In this document: positions 41,716 to 50,196 of the stretch, piece by piece
How positions within the stretch are numbered: position 1 is the stretch's first letter
How the letters are laid out: every line of letters starts with the position of its first letter
Source: Ottowia sp.
Lineage (GTDB): Bacteria > Pseudomonadota > Gammaproteobacteria > Burkholderiales > Burkholderiaceae_C
DNA length: 64,000 nucleotides
Direction: 5' to 3'
Assembly: GCF_016703145.1 (NCBI RefSeq)
Contig: NZ_JADJCO010000005.1
Span: 1-64,000, forward strand
Made by a program: the position numbers and the translations under genes
The notes under the pieces: model-generated
What the model was told of the DNA's origin: nothing
The model's input: only the letters and a program-made list of their open reading frames with translations
Database searches by the model: none

Positions 41716-42548
41716 TGGCTGATCTCCCCGCCGGTCTTGCGCAGCGCGCCGATGTGGCCGCGCAGCTCGTGCACGATGTCGGTGAACTCGCGCGTGTAGG
41801 TCAGCTCCAGCTCGCGCGGGCGCGGCAGCTCGATGTCGCGGCGTACCACGAAGCGGCCCGGGCTCTTGCTCATCACGTACACCGTGTCGGCCAGGAACAC
41901 GCTCTCGCGCAGGTCGTGCGTGACCAGGATGACGTTGAATTTCTGCTCCGCCTGCAAGTCGCGCAGGATGCACCACAGCTCCTCGCGCGTGAAGGCGTCC
42001 AGCGCGCCGAAGGGCTCGTCCAGCAGCAGCATCTGCGGCTCGTGGATGAGGGCGCGGCAGATGCTGGCGCGCTGCTGCATGCCGCCCGACAGCTGCCAGG
42101 GGTACTTGTCCTCGTAGCCGGCCAGGCCCACCTTCCGCAGCAGCATGCGGGCGCGGGCTTCATAGTCCTGGCGCCTGGCGCGGAACTGCGAGCGGTGCGG
42201 CTCGACGATCTCCAGCGGCAGCAGCACGTTGTCCACCGTGGTGCGCCAGGGCAGCAGCGAGGGCGCCTGAAACGCCATGCCCGAGATCTTCAGCGGCCCG
42301 GTGACGCGCTCGCCGTTCACCCGGATGCGCCCGATCGACGGCATCTTCAGCCCCGTGGTCAGCTTCATGAAGGTGGACTTGCCGCAGCCCGAGGGGCCGA
42401 CGATGGCGATGAACTCGCCGCGCCGCACCTCCAGGTCGATGGCCTCGACCGCGAACTGGTTGGCGCGCAGCAGTTCGTCGTTGTAGGCCAGCCAGACGTC
42501 GCGGAACTCCACGAACGGGGCGGATGGAGGCTCTGCGAGTGAATTCAT
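41712..42548 (-). CDS. ABC importer ATPase (NitT/TauT class)
   Basis: 278 residues. Walker A GPSGCGKST (about 51-59), signature LSGGMQQR, Walker B LLLDEPFGALD and the H-loop VTHD are all present. It powers the permease encoded immediately downstream. About 60 bp, including a degenerate AGCTAT repeat, separate it from the binding-protein gene. Confidence 0.94.
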   Translation of the reverse strand: MNSLAEPPSAPFVEFRDVWLAYNDELLRANQFAVEAIDLEVRRGEFIAIVGPSGCGKSTFMKLTTGLKMPSIGRIRVNGERVTGPLKISGMAFQAPSLLPWRTTVDNVLLPLEIVEPHRSQFRARRQDYEARARMLLRKVGLAGYEDKYPWQLSGGMQQRASICRALIHEPQMLLLDEPFGALDAFTREELWCILRDLQAEQKFNVILVTHDLRESVFLADTVYVMSKSPGRFVVRRDIELPRPRELELTYTREFTDIVHELRGHIGALRKTGGEISQ

Positions 42549-42555
42549 GAAAGAA

Positions 42556-42612
42556 ATGCGCTTGGGCCAGCGTGGAATATCGGCATGTAGCTATCAAAAA
42601 AGTAGTTCACTA
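42556..42612 (-). repeat. Degenerate AGCTAT-type repeat, copy 3
   Basis: TGATAGCT on the minus strand with trailing GCGCATTT resembles the other copies but is more diverged. Its right end carries the TAG stop codon of the binding-protein gene. Confidence 0.45.
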
Positions 42613-43635
42613 CTTCTTTGGCAGCACGTTCAGCTCGGTCGCCGCCGGCAGCAGGCTGGCGTTCCACACCGCGTCGGGGTTCACGCGCGTCTTGGTGGCG
42701 TAGGCGTCCGACACCTGCGAGGCCATCAGCGACAGGCGCGTGGGCACCACCTGGCCGAAGCCCTCGGCGCGCGCGTCCGGCGTGTTGATCACGGTGTCGA
42801 TGGCCAGCTTGAGCCGGCGCGTCTCCAGCGCGGTGTTGACGATGCCGTCGCGCTCCTTCACGTAGGCGATGGCGGCGTCGGGCCTGGCGATGACTTCCTT
42901 GGCGCCCTTGGTGAAGGCCTGCAGGAAGGCTTTCACGGCGCCGGGGTTTTCCTTCAGCAGCTTGGGGCTGACGACGATGGCGTTGCCGTACAGCTTGACG
43001 CCGAAGTCGGCATACGGCAGCACCGCCACGTCGCCGGCCTTGACGCCGCGCGCCTCCAGGTTCAGCAGCGACGTGAAGGTAAAGCCCGTGATCGCGTCCA
43101 CGTCGCCGCGCACCAGCATGGTCTCGCGCAGCGGCGGGTCCATGGTGGTCCACTGCACGCCGCTCACGTGGTTGGCCTTGGCGAAGATCGGAAAGCCGCG
43201 CCGGCCGGCGTCGAACACGGGCGCGCCCAGCTTCTTGCCGTTCAGGTCGGCGGGCTTGGTGATGCCGCTTTTCTTCAGCGCCATCACCGAGGCCGGCGTG
43301 TTGTTGTAGACCATCATCACCGCCACCGGCTTGTTGGGCGCGTCGGGGTTGTTGGCGTGAAACTCCATCAGCGCCGCCAGGTCGGCGAAGCCCATGTCGT
43401 AGGCGCCCGAGGCCACGCGCTGCACCACGCCGCCCGAGCCGCTGCCGGCGTCGATGGCCACGTCGAGCCCCGCGTCCTTGAAATAGCCCTTGGCGGCGGG
43501 CAGCAGGAAGAACGCGGCTGGCCCTTCAAAGCGCCAGTCGAGCTGGAACTTGATGGGCGTGGCCGCATGGGCCGGGGCGAAGCCGGTGGCGGCGGCCAGG
43601 GCCAGCAGGGTGTGCAGGAAAGAGCGCTTGTGCAT
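42610..43635 (-). CDS. NMT1/SsuA-type periplasmic binding protein
   Basis: 341 residues with a signal peptide at about 1-24 (TLLALAAATGFAPAHA). The mature start ATPIKFQLDWRFEGPAAFFL and AGSGSGGVVQRVASGAYDMG fit NMT1/THI5-like binding proteins, which take pyrimidines, sulfonates or nitriles. First gene of an operon with ATPase, permease and deaminase. The ligand is probably a nitrogenous ring compound given the deaminase, which is inference. Confidence 0.9.
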   Translation of the reverse strand: MHKRSFLHTLLALAAATGFAPAHAATPIKFQLDWRFEGPAAFFLLPAAKGYFKDAGLDVAIDAGSGSGGVVQRVASGAYDMGFADLAALMEFHANNPDAPNKPVAVMMVYNNTPASVMALKKSGITKPADLNGKKLGAPVFDAGRRGFPIFAKANHVSGVQWTTMDPPLRETMLVRGDVDAITGFTFTSLLNLEARGVKAGDVAVLPYADFGVKLYGNAIVVSPKLLKENPGAVKAFLQAFTKGAKEVIARPDAAIAYVKERDGIVNTALETRRLKLAIDTVINTPDARAEGFGQVVPTRLSLMASQVSDAYATKTRVNPDAVWNASLLPAATELNVLPKK

Positions 43636-43819
43636 GGTGAATTCCTCTGAAGCAACCGGGCAAGCAAGCAATAGGCGTGCCCGATGCGCCGCCTCAGCCT
43701 GGTGCCGGCATGAACCAAAGCGCGGCAAGGCGACGTGTCCGGCGCACCGCGATGGCGCGCCCCCCGGCCGGTGCGGGGGCGCCGCCCTTGGCGCGCGACT
43801 TGCATGAACCGCCCGGACC

Positions 43820-44830
43820 ATGAACCCTTCTTCCACACCCCCGCCGCCCGCCCGCTATGCCCTGGGCGAACTCGACAAGGAAGCCCGCATGGGCGGCCAG
43901 GGCGAGGAAACCACCGCGCGCGAGGTGCGCGTGATCGACCTGAGCGACTTCGACGCCCGCAAGGCCGAGATCGCCGAGCAGTTGTGGAGCGCGTCGGTGG
44001 ACATCGGCTTCTTCCAGGTCTCGGGCCACGGCATCGCGCAGGCCGACGTGGACGCCGCCTTCGCGCGCGCCGAGCAGTTGTTCGCGCTGCCGCGCGAGGT
44101 CAAGGCGCAGTGGCCGCTGGCGCGCAACGCCGGTTGGGAGCACAAGGCACAGATCCGCCCCTCTACCCAGACGCCGGACCAGAAGGAGTCCTACCAGGTC
44201 ACGCGCCCGCGCATGATCGGTCTGTGGCCCACCGAGGACCAGTTGCCGCGCTTCAAGGCGCAAACGCTCGCCTTCGAGCGCCAGTGCTGGGAAGTGGGCA
44301 TGCGCCTGCTGTCGTGCTTCGCGCACAAGCTGGGCTTCGACGACGACTTTTTCACCCGCGCCCACGACCCCGACGTGCCGGCCTACCAGAGCACGCTGCG
44401 CATGCTGCACTACTTCGCGATGGATCCGGCGCTGCGGGACGAGCTGGGCTTGTGGCGCGCTGGCGCGCATACCGACTTCGACTGCCTCACGCTGCTGTTC
44501 CAGCGCGCCGGCCAGGGCGGGCTGCAGGTGCTGCCGGGCAAGGAGATGGCGTCGCGGCAATGGACCAGCGTGGCGCCCATCGAAGGCGTCATCACCTGCA
44601 ACATCGGCGACATGCTCACGCGCTGGAGCGACGACCAGCTGCCCAGCAACTTCCACCGCGTGCGCAACCCGCTGCCGCACGAATACCAGGGCGCGCGCTA
44701 CAGCCTGGCCTTCTTCTGCCAGGCCAACGAGGACGCGGTGATCGAGGGGCCGGGCAAGAAATACCCACCCATCACCGGCGCCGAGTACCTGAAGCAGCGC
44801 ATCAGCGCCAACTTCTCCAACCGTTACTGA
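43820..44830 (+). CDS. 2-oxoglutarate/Fe(II) oxygenase, isopenicillin-N-synthase-like
   Basis: 336 residues. The iron ligands appear as HTDFD and, about 55 residues later, FHRVRNP; the 2-oxoglutarate arginine follows in ARYSLAFF. The N-terminal domain (VRVIDLSDFDARKAEIAEQL, then IGFFQVSGHGI) is the DIOX_N type. It is divergent from the importer operon across 184 bp, so it may oxidise the imported or deaminated base. The exact substrate is unknown. Confidence 0.87.
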   Translation: MNPSSTPPPPARYALGELDKEARMGGQGEETTAREVRVIDLSDFDARKAEIAEQLWSASVDIGFFQVSGHGIAQADVDAAFARAEQLFALPREVKAQWPLARNAGWEHKAQIRPSTQTPDQKESYQVTRPRMIGLWPTEDQLPRFKAQTLAFERQCWEVGMRLLSCFAHKLGFDDDFFTRAHDPDVPAYQSTLRMLHYFAMDPALRDELGLWRAGAHTDFDCLTLLFQRAGQGGLQVLPGKEMASRQWTSVAPIEGVITCNIGDMLTRWSDDQLPSNFHRVRNPLPHEYQGARYSLAFFCQANEDAVIEGPGKKYPPITGAEYLKQRISANFSNRY

Positions 44831-44929
44831 ACTTGCGGCAGCAAAGAGGCTGCCAGACGACGGGCAGGCTCGTCGAAGCCGTGCCGCCAGGGACTGGGAT
44901 CACCCCGGGACGCGGCTGCCTGGCGACCC

Positions 44930-46657
44930 TCAGTTCGACACAGGCGGCACCACCAGCGCCACGCCGTTCGCACCTCGAGGGTCGGTGACAGGCACGGGGG
45001 TGTCTCCCACGACCTGGATGGCTTCGATGTTGAGCCCGCCACCCACGCGGTTCTGCAGAATCCAGCCGCGCTGGGCGAGGTCCGCAAGGATGGCATCGGA
45101 GAACTTGCCGGCTTCGTACTCGATGACGTTGTCGGGCAGCAACTGGTGGTGAAAGCGCGGCTGGGCCTGGGCTTCGGCGATGGGCAACTGGTAGTCCAGC
45201 ACGTTCACGAGCACCTGGTAGACGCTGGTGAAGATGCGCGAGCCGCCGGGCGTGCCCAGAACCAAGGCCACCTTGCCGTCCTTGGTGGCAATCGTCGGGC
45301 TCATGGACGACAGCGGGCGCTTGTTCGGCTGAACCGAGTTGGCATCGGAGCCCACGACGCCAAACTGGTTCGGCACCCCCGGCTTGGCGGAGAAATCGTC
45401 CATCTCGTTGTTCAGCAGGAAACCCGCGCCCTCGACCACGATGCCGCTGCCATAGCCGCCGTTCAGCGTATAGGTGTTGGACACCGCATTGCCCCACTTG
45501 TCGACGATGGAGAAGTGCGTGGTCTGCGGCTTTTCGTCCGCCGACGCGGCCGCCGGGAAGTCCGTGCCCAGTCCTGGCTGGATCTGGGCCAGCGGCGTGG
45601 GCACCAGCGGGTTGACCTCGGTCGCACGGCCGCGCAGGTAGTCGTCGGCCAGCAGTTCGGCCATCGGGACGGTGAAGAAGTCCGCATCGCCCAGGTACTG
45701 CGCCCGGTCGGCGAACACGCGCTTTTCCATCTCGGCCGTCAGGTGCATGTACTGCGCGGAGTTCAGCGGCGCGCTGGCGAACTCAGGCGCCAGGAAGCTC
45801 TTCATCTTGAGGAGCTGCCCGATGCCGAAGCCGCCCGAGCTGGGTGGCGGCGCCGTGTAGACCATGTGCCCGTTCCAGTTGATGGCGACGGGGTCGCGCC
45901 ACACGGCCTGGTAGTTCGCCAGGTCGGCCTTGGAGATCAGGCCGTTGGTGCGACCCATCTGCGCCACCAGGAGGTCGGCGGTCTTGCCCTTGTAGAACTC
46001 GTCGGCGCCGTTGTCGCTGATGCGCTGCAGGGTGTCGGCCAGCTCGGGCTGCTTGAACAGCTGGCCGCTCACCATCTTGCCTCCGAAGTAATCGTTGAAG
46101 TTCACGCGGCTGGCCGTTGACGTGGGGTTCGCGGTGGCATAGGCCACGAAGCCGTTGCGCGCGTAGCCGATGGCCGGCGCCAGCACCTGGCTCCACTTGA
46201 GCCGGCCGAGCTTCTGGTGCGCGGCCTGCATGCCGGCCACGGTGCCGGGCACGCCGGCGGCCAGCGAGCCGTCCAGGCTCAGGCGCGGGATCACGTCGCC
46301 ATTGGCGTCCAGGTACATGGTGGGCGTGGCGGCGCCGGGGGCCTTTTCACGGTAGTCGACGAAGTAGGGCTTGCCGTCCATGTAGATGGTCATGAAGCCG
46401 CCGCCGCCAATGTTCCCCGCGGACGGCAGGGTCACCGCCAGCGCAAAGGCCACCGCCACGCCGGCGTCCACCGCGTTGCCGCCCTGGTCGAGGATCTGCT
46501 TGGCGGCCTGCGCGCCGAACTGGTCGGGCGAGGACACCGCCGCAGCGGTCAGCTTCGGTGGATCTTCGTCGCTGCCGCCGCAGCCGACGAGGCTGGCCAG
46601 CAGGGCCGACGCGATGAGGCCGCGCCGGCTGATGTCTCCGAAATGAAATGTCGTCAT
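44930..46657 (-). CDS. ggt: Gamma-glutamyltransferase (Tat-exported lipoprotein)
   Basis: 575 residues. The N-terminus has SRRGLIASALLASLVGCGGS: a twin-arginine motif followed by a lipobox-like cysteine. The precursor is cut before the nucleophile threonine in KPQTTHFSIVDKWGNAVS, and the small subunit contains PLSSMSPTI and GTPGGSRI. It transfers or hydrolyses gamma-glutamyl groups of glutathione in the periplasm. It is divergent from a LysR gene. Confidence 0.93.
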   Translation of the reverse strand: MTTFHFGDISRRGLIASALLASLVGCGGSDEDPPKLTAAAVSSPDQFGAQAAKQILDQGGNAVDAGVAVAFALAVTLPSAGNIGGGGFMTIYMDGKPYFVDYREKAPGAATPTMYLDANGDVIPRLSLDGSLAAGVPGTVAGMQAAHQKLGRLKWSQVLAPAIGYARNGFVAYATANPTSTASRVNFNDYFGGKMVSGQLFKQPELADTLQRISDNGADEFYKGKTADLLVAQMGRTNGLISKADLANYQAVWRDPVAINWNGHMVYTAPPPSSGGFGIGQLLKMKSFLAPEFASAPLNSAQYMHLTAEMEKRVFADRAQYLGDADFFTVPMAELLADDYLRGRATEVNPLVPTPLAQIQPGLGTDFPAAASADEKPQTTHFSIVDKWGNAVSNTYTLNGGYGSGIVVEGAGFLLNNEMDDFSAKPGVPNQFGVVGSDANSVQPNKRPLSSMSPTIATKDGKVALVLGTPGGSRIFTSVYQVLVNVLDYQLPIAEAQAQPRFHHQLLPDNVIEYEAGKFSDAILADLAQRGWILQNRVGGGLNIEAIQVVGDTPVPVTDPRGANGVALVVPPVSN

Positions 46658-46872
46658 CTTGCTTCCTTGTGGTGTTTTTCGTGGGCGAGTCCGTGCGGGA
46701 TGTGCGTTGATCGTGTACCTCCTGTGGTCGCGTGGGTCCTTCGGGAAACGCCTTCCATTCTGGGCGCACCCGTGGCGTTGTTGGAGAGACGGTGACAAAT
46801 TGCTGCAATCCTGTGCCTGCGGGGATGCAGGGTCGGGCGGCCGGCGTCCCACCCGGTTGCTATGCTGCCCGC

Positions 46873-47820
46873 ATGACCCCGGACAACCCCGCCATCGAGC
46901 TGCGCGCCTGGCGCCAGTTCGTGGCCGTGGCCGAGGAGCTGCACTTCGGCCGCGCCGCCCAGCGCCTGCACCTGACGCAGCCGCCGGTGACACAGGCCAT
47001 CGCCCAGCTGGAGAAGGCGCTCGGCGTGCGCCTGTTCGACCGCACGCGGCGCCGCGTGGCGCTGACGCCCGCGGGCGAGGCGCTGCTGCCCGAGGCGCGC
47101 GAACTGCTGGCGCGCGCGCAGGCCCTGCCGCGCCGCGCGCGCGCCGCCGCCGCGGGCGAGGTGGGCCGGGTGCGGCTGGCCTTTGTGTCCACCATCGGCT
47201 TCGAGCAGTTGCCGCTGTGGGTGCGCGACTTCCGGGCCCAGTGCCCCGACGTGGTGCTGGAGCTGGCCGAGGCCACGGGCGACGTGCAACTGCAGGCCCT
47301 GGCGCGCGGCGACATCGACGCCGGGCTGCTGCTGCATTCGCCCGGCGCCGCGCCGCCCGGCCTGGCGCGCCTGGCGGTGGCGCGCGAGCCGCTGGTGCTG
47401 GCACTGCCCGAGGCCCACCCGTTGGCCCAGGCCCGGCCGCTGCCGCTGGCGCGCGTGCTGGCCGAGCCGCTGGTGATCTTCCCGCGCCGGCTGGTGCCCT
47501 CGCTGCACGACGCCATCCTGGGCTTGTACCAGGCCGCCGGCGTGCAGCCCCAGGTGGCGCAGGAGGCGATCCAGATGCAGACCATCGTCAACCTGGTGTG
47601 GGGCGGCCTGGGGCTGGCCTGGGTGCCGGCCAGCGTGACGCAGTTCCGCCGCGCGGGCGTGCGGTACCGCGGCGCGGACGAGCTGGCCGCGGGCCGCACC
47701 CGGCGCGCCGCCGGGCCGCCGCTGCCGGTGTGCGAAACCAGCCTCGTGTGGCCGCCGGCGGCCGACAACCCGGCGCTGGCGCGGTTCGTGCACTTCCTGC
47801 GGGACCGCGTGGCGGGCTGA
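46873..47820 (+). CDS. LysR-type regulator divergent from ggt
   Basis: 315 residues. The N-terminal helix-turn-helix region is LRAWRQFVAVAEELHFGRAA with QPPVTQAIAQLEKALGVRLF. The effector domain starts near residue 95. It lies 215 bp from ggt in opposite orientation and 40 bp before lgt. A role in regulating ggt is plausible but unproven. Confidence 0.88.
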   Translation: MTPDNPAIELRAWRQFVAVAEELHFGRAAQRLHLTQPPVTQAIAQLEKALGVRLFDRTRRRVALTPAGEALLPEARELLARAQALPRRARAAAAGEVGRVRLAFVSTIGFEQLPLWVRDFRAQCPDVVLELAEATGDVQLQALARGDIDAGLLLHSPGAAPPGLARLAVAREPLVLALPEAHPLAQARPLPLARVLAEPLVIFPRRLVPSLHDAILGLYQAAGVQPQVAQEAIQMQTIVNLVWGGLGLAWVPASVTQFRRAGVRYRGADELAAGRTRRAAGPPLPVCETSLVWPPAADNPALARFVHFLRDRVAG

Positions 47821-47860
47821 CAAGCCCGAGCCGGCACCGCCGGCGCGGCACAATGCGCGC

Positions 47861-48688
47861 ATGCTGGTTCACCCCCAATTCGACCCCATCGCCGTCCGCC
47901 TCGGACCGCTGGCCATCCACTGGTACGGCATCTCCTACCTGGTCGCGTTCGCGCTGTTCTTCTTCCTGGCCACGCGGCGGCTGCGGCACCCGCCGTTCGC
48001 GTCTATCACCCAGCCGGCGCCGTGGACGCGGCGCGACATCGAGGACATGCTGTTCTGGGGCGTGCTGGGCGTGATCGCGGGCGGACGGCTGGGCTACTGC
48101 CTGTTCTACAAGCCGGCCTACTACCTGGCGCACCCGCTGGAGATCCTCGCGGTGTGGCAGGGCGGCATGAGCTTTCACGGCGGCATGCTGGGCGTGATCC
48201 TGGCCATGATGCTGTGGGCGCGCACGCGCGGGCGGCCCTGGCTGCAGGTGACCGACCTGATCGCCCCCTGCGTGCCGCTGGGCCTGGCCTCGGGCCGCGT
48301 GGGCAACTTCATCAACGGCGAGCTGTGGGGGCGCTTCGCCCCGCCCGACCTGCCGTGGGGCATGGTGTTTCCGCAAAGCGGCTCGATGCTGGCGCGGCAT
48401 CCGTCGCAGGTCTACCAGTTCCTGCTGGAAGGCGTGCTGCTGTTCGTGCTGCTGTGGCTGTACGCGCGCGGCCCGCGCAGGACGGGGCAGGTGAGCGGGG
48501 CCTTTCTGCTGGGCTACGGCGTGTTCCGCTTCATCGCCGAATACTTCCGCGAGCCGGACGCGCACCTGGGCCTGCTGGCGCTGGGCATGAGCATGGGACA
48601 GTGGCTGTGCGTGCCCATGATGCTGGCCGGCGCCGCGCTGTGGTGGTGGGCCGGACGGCAAGCCGGAGCGGGGGCCGGGCGGACCTGA
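47861..48688 (+). CDS. lgt: Prolipoprotein diacylglyceryl transferase
   Basis: 275 residues with seven hydrophobic segments. The Lgt signature GRVGNFINGELWGR and the motif HGGMLGV are present. It transfers diacylglycerol to the lipobox cysteine of prolipoproteins in the inner membrane. The end overlaps the start of an AGCTAT repeat. Confidence 0.96.
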   Translation: MLVHPQFDPIAVRLGPLAIHWYGISYLVAFALFFFLATRRLRHPPFASITQPAPWTRRDIEDMLFWGVLGVIAGGRLGYCLFYKPAYYLAHPLEILAVWQGGMSFHGGMLGVILAMMLWARTRGRPWLQVTDLIAPCVPLGLASGRVGNFINGELWGRFAPPDLPWGMVFPQSGSMLARHPSQVYQFLLEGVLLFVLLWLYARGPRRTGQVSGAFLLGYGVFRFIAEYFREPDAHLGLLALGMSMGQWLCVPMMLAGAALWWWAGRQAGAGAGRT

Positions 48689-48740
48689 ATTTCAAGTTAT
48701 TTTGGCCTTGAGCCCGCTCTGATACTGCGCTGACAGCTAT
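48686..48740 (-). repeat. AGCTAT-type repeat, copy 4
   Basis: On the minus strand: ATAGCTGTCAGCGC, a spacer, GGGCTCAAGGCCAAAATAACTTGAAAT. It aligns closely to copy 1 (landmarks ATAGCT, GCGC, GGCT, AGGCCAA, CTTGAAAT). It fills the lgt-mcd gap and reaches the mcd start codon. Confidence 0.7.
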
Positions 48741-50133
48741 GGAAAACGAAGCAAACGACGATCCCGTCACACCCGCCGCGCGCCACGCCCCCAGCGTGCG
48801 CGAGCGCCTGGGCGCCATGCTGGAGCGCGGCGTCGACGCGTTCGCGCCCTGGGGCGCGCGCCGCACGCTGCGCGAGCTGCAGCACGTGCTGGATCCGGCG
48901 GTGAGCGAGGTCGAGGGCGGCCGCCGCGCGGCGGGCGTGGCCGGCTGGTACGCGCGCGCCACGCCCGAGCAGCGGCGCGACTGCTGGCTGTTGATGAGCG
49001 AGCAGTTCACGCCCGACGCGTCGGCCATCGAGGCCGCGCGCGACGCCTACGAAGCCGCGCGCGGCACCGACGAGGAGTCGCGCGCCGAGGTGCGCTTGCG
49101 CCGCGCCTTCACCGCGCCGCGCACGCGGCTGCTGCAGCGCTTCTCGGCGTTTCCCGAGGGCGTGCGCTTCCTGGTCGACCTGCGCGCCGAGCTGCTGCCG
49201 CACCTGAAGGGCGACAAGCGCCTGCTGGCGCTGGACGCCGAATTGGAGGAGCTGTTCTCCACCTGGTTCGACGTCGGCTTCCTGGACCTGCGGCGCATCA
49301 GCTGGGATTCGCCCGCCTCGCTGATCGAGAAATTGATCAGGTACGAGGCGGTGCACGACATCCGAAGCTGGGCCGATGCCAAGAACCGGCTCGACGAGGA
49401 CCGGCGCTGCTACGGCTTCTTTCACCCGCGCATGGCCGGCGAGCCGCTGATCTTCGTCGAGGTGGCGCTGCTGCGCGACATGGCCGCCGGCATCGAGCCG
49501 CTGCTGGACGAGGAGGCCGCGCCGGCCGATCTGGACAAGGCCACGGCGGCGATCTTCTATTCCATCAGCAGCACGCAGCCGGGCCTCAAGGGCGTGAGCT
49601 TCGGCGACGCGCTCATCAAGCGCGTGGTCGAGACGCTGCGCGGGGAGTTCCCGCGGCTCAAGCTGTTCGCCACGCTCTCGCCCATTCCCGGCCTGCGCGC
49701 CTGGCTGGGCAAGAACGCCGCCGCCCTGCTGGAGGCCACGCCCGCGCGCGCCCGGCAAGCGCTGGCGCGCGAGATGGCGCTGCCCGCCGTGACCGCGCCC
49801 GAGCTGCTGGCCGCGCTGGACGGCGCGGCCGGGCTGCCCGAGAAATCCCTTTGCGCCCACTGGCTGCTGGGCGCGGCGGCGCAATACCTGGGCCGCGAGC
49901 TGGCCGGCGACGGCCGCCCGCGCGACGCCGTGGCGCGCTTCCACCTGGGCAACGGCGCGCGCGTCGAGCGCCTGAACTGGCTGGCCGATCCCTCGCCCAA
50001 GGGCCTGAAGCAGTCCTACGGGCTGATGGTCAACTACCTCTACGACCTCAAGCGCCTGGACAGGCACCGCGCCCAGTTGGCCCGGGGCGAGATTCCGGTG
50101 TCGGGCGCGGTCGAGGGCTTGCTGGCGTCCTGA
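48739..50133 (+). CDS. mcd: Malonyl-CoA decarboxylase
   Basis: 464 residues. Family blocks are FFHPRMAGEPLIFVEVALL, FYSISSTQPGLKGVSFG, FATLSPIPGLRAWLG and FHLGNGARVERLNWLAD, which contains the HxGNGA-type catalytic region. It converts malonyl-CoA to acetyl-CoA. No matB/matC genes are adjacent. It is followed after 63 bp by the helicase gene. Confidence 0.93.
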   Translation: MENEANDDPVTPAARHAPSVRERLGAMLERGVDAFAPWGARRTLRELQHVLDPAVSEVEGGRRAAGVAGWYARATPEQRRDCWLLMSEQFTPDASAIEAARDAYEAARGTDEESRAEVRLRRAFTAPRTRLLQRFSAFPEGVRFLVDLRAELLPHLKGDKRLLALDAELEELFSTWFDVGFLDLRRISWDSPASLIEKLIRYEAVHDIRSWADAKNRLDEDRRCYGFFHPRMAGEPLIFVEVALLRDMAAGIEPLLDEEAAPADLDKATAAIFYSISSTQPGLKGVSFGDALIKRVVETLRGEFPRLKLFATLSPIPGLRAWLGKNAAALLEATPARARQALAREMALPAVTAPELLAALDGAAGLPEKSLCAHWLLGAAAQYLGRELAGDGRPRDAVARFHLGNGARVERLNWLADPSPKGLKQSYGLMVNYLYDLKRLDRHRAQLARGEIPVSGAVEGLLAS

Positions 50134-50196
50134 ACCGCGAGGCACGGGGAAAGCCACGCCGCTGGCTGGCGAGAGGGCGCTTCCTACAATCCCCGC

